From: Setaria digitata
Taxonomy: Eukaryota; Nematoda; Chromadorea; Rhabditida; Setariidae
Length of the DNA: 64,000 bases
Assembly (NCBI GenBank): GCA_003640385.1
Contig: RCAB01000239.1
Location: forward strand, 31,566 to 95,565
Direction of reading: 5' to 3'
The position numbers were made by a program, and so were the translations under genes. The notes under the pieces were generated by a model. It had not been told where the DNA came from. It did no database searches and worked only from the letters and a program-made list of their open reading frames with translations. How positions within the stretch are numbered: the stretch's first letter is position 1; every line of letters starts with the position of its first letter. Shown in pieces: positions 63,406 through 64,000 of the stretch.

Positions 63406-63831
63406 AGTATTTGAGTGAAAATACACTGCAAAGCTTTTTCTTCTCCTTTCATTTCTCTTTTTTGAAATGAAAATTGCATTTGTCAATCAAAAACAGTAAA
63501 GCGCACAAAATTCAACTTTCAACTTCTTTTTATACTGCAGCTTAAAGAGAGAAAGAAATGAGCGGAAAGAGAGAAGAAAGTAAAAAGGGAAGGGGAAGAA
63601 GAGATGGAAGGAAATGATAAATATTAAGCTGGCTTGTGTAAAATCTATTGAACATAGAACTGAAATTGTCACATCGTTCACATCTCCAAATATTTTCTCA
63701 TTCGTAGTAAAATAAATATCATTTGGTCTTCGCTTTTGAAAAAAGAAAAAACATTTAAGTGCTGTTAGCCCTAATTGCTTCATTTATTGATTTGATTTTT
63801 CGTTCGCACCTTTCCTTTCCACCTCCCACCC

Positions 63832-64000
63832 CCTCATTCATTCATCCACCCACGCCTCATTCATTCATCCACCCACGCCTCATTCATTCATTCACCCACG
63901 CCTCATTCATTCGTTCACCCACGCCTCATTCATCCACCCACCCCTTTATTCATTCATCCACCCACGCCTCATTCATTCATTCACCCACGCCTCATTCATT
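63832..64000. repeat. 23-bp minisatellite running off the right edge
   Basis: Units of CCTCATTCATTCATCCACCCACG repeat from 63832. Four are exact in length, then comes a shortened and diverged unit near 63924-63966, then further copies to the end. Strongly strand-asymmetric (C-rich on plus) and far more GC-rich than its surroundings. It may be longer outside the window. Confidence 0.95.

Larger units (their letters stand above)
54282..63831. other. 9.5-kb AT-rich region without a supported gene
   Basis: No multi-exon model or RNA gene could be supported. It contains poly-A/T tracts, a GATA cluster at 54294-54320, a 26-bp direct repeat pair at 56874 and 56915, hairpins at 61810-61872 and 62745-62783, a two-copy duplication at about 62538-62611, and a perfect X-box at 63392-63405. 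A GC-richer open stretch near 56619-56770 lacks splice context. Confidence 0.45.

Overview
The window looks like nuclear DNA from a nematode, most likely a spirurid or filarial worm. Introns are short to medium and AT-rich, with GTAAGT-type donors and TTTCAG-type acceptors. Several start codons sit 1 to 35 bases downstream of an unpaired splice acceptor, as expected for spliced-leader trans-splicing. Non-coding DNA is extremely AT-rich, with poly-A/T runs throughout. The species call is an inference. Gene models below were built by hand from open frames, splice sites and reading phase, and no database search was possible.

Left part (1 to about 12.5 kb) is compact and less AT-rich. Three genes lie head to tail on the minus strand. 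In transcription order they are a TDRD3-like Tudor protein (8651 to 4166), the mitochondrial iron-sulfur assembly protein ISCA1 (3486 to 2415) and the ubiquitin-like/ribosomal protein S30 fusion (993 to beyond base 1). The N-alpha-acetyltransferase NAA40 (NatD) lies divergently on the plus strand (10303 to 12457). All four are conserved housekeeping genes acting in translation, RNA/topoisomerase biology, Fe-S assembly and histone acetylation.

Middle part (14 to 41 kb): a 13-exon minus-strand gene encodes an unrecognised, Thr/Pro/Gly-rich, probably secreted protein of about 867 residues. Its compact 3' exons lie at 14.0 to 20.4 kb, and a phase-compatible signal-peptide exon lies 8 kb upstream at 28.6 kb. 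The rest, up to 41.4 kb, is very AT-rich with no convincing complete gene, although a few isolated coding-like segments with good splice sites occur.

Right part (41.4 to 54.3 kb): a PDZ-domain gene and a second unrecognised multi-exon gene follow each other on the plus strand. The second contains a duplicated exon segment and has an ambiguous 3' structure. A small Cys-rich secreted protein gene lies convergently on the minus strand. The last 9.7 kb has no gene I can support. It holds hairpins, a perfect RFX/DAF-19-type X-box and, at the very end, a 23-bp minisatellite.

Seven single-N positions are each flanked by near-identical direct repeats of about 85 to 160 bp. These look like unmerged contig ends, not biology.
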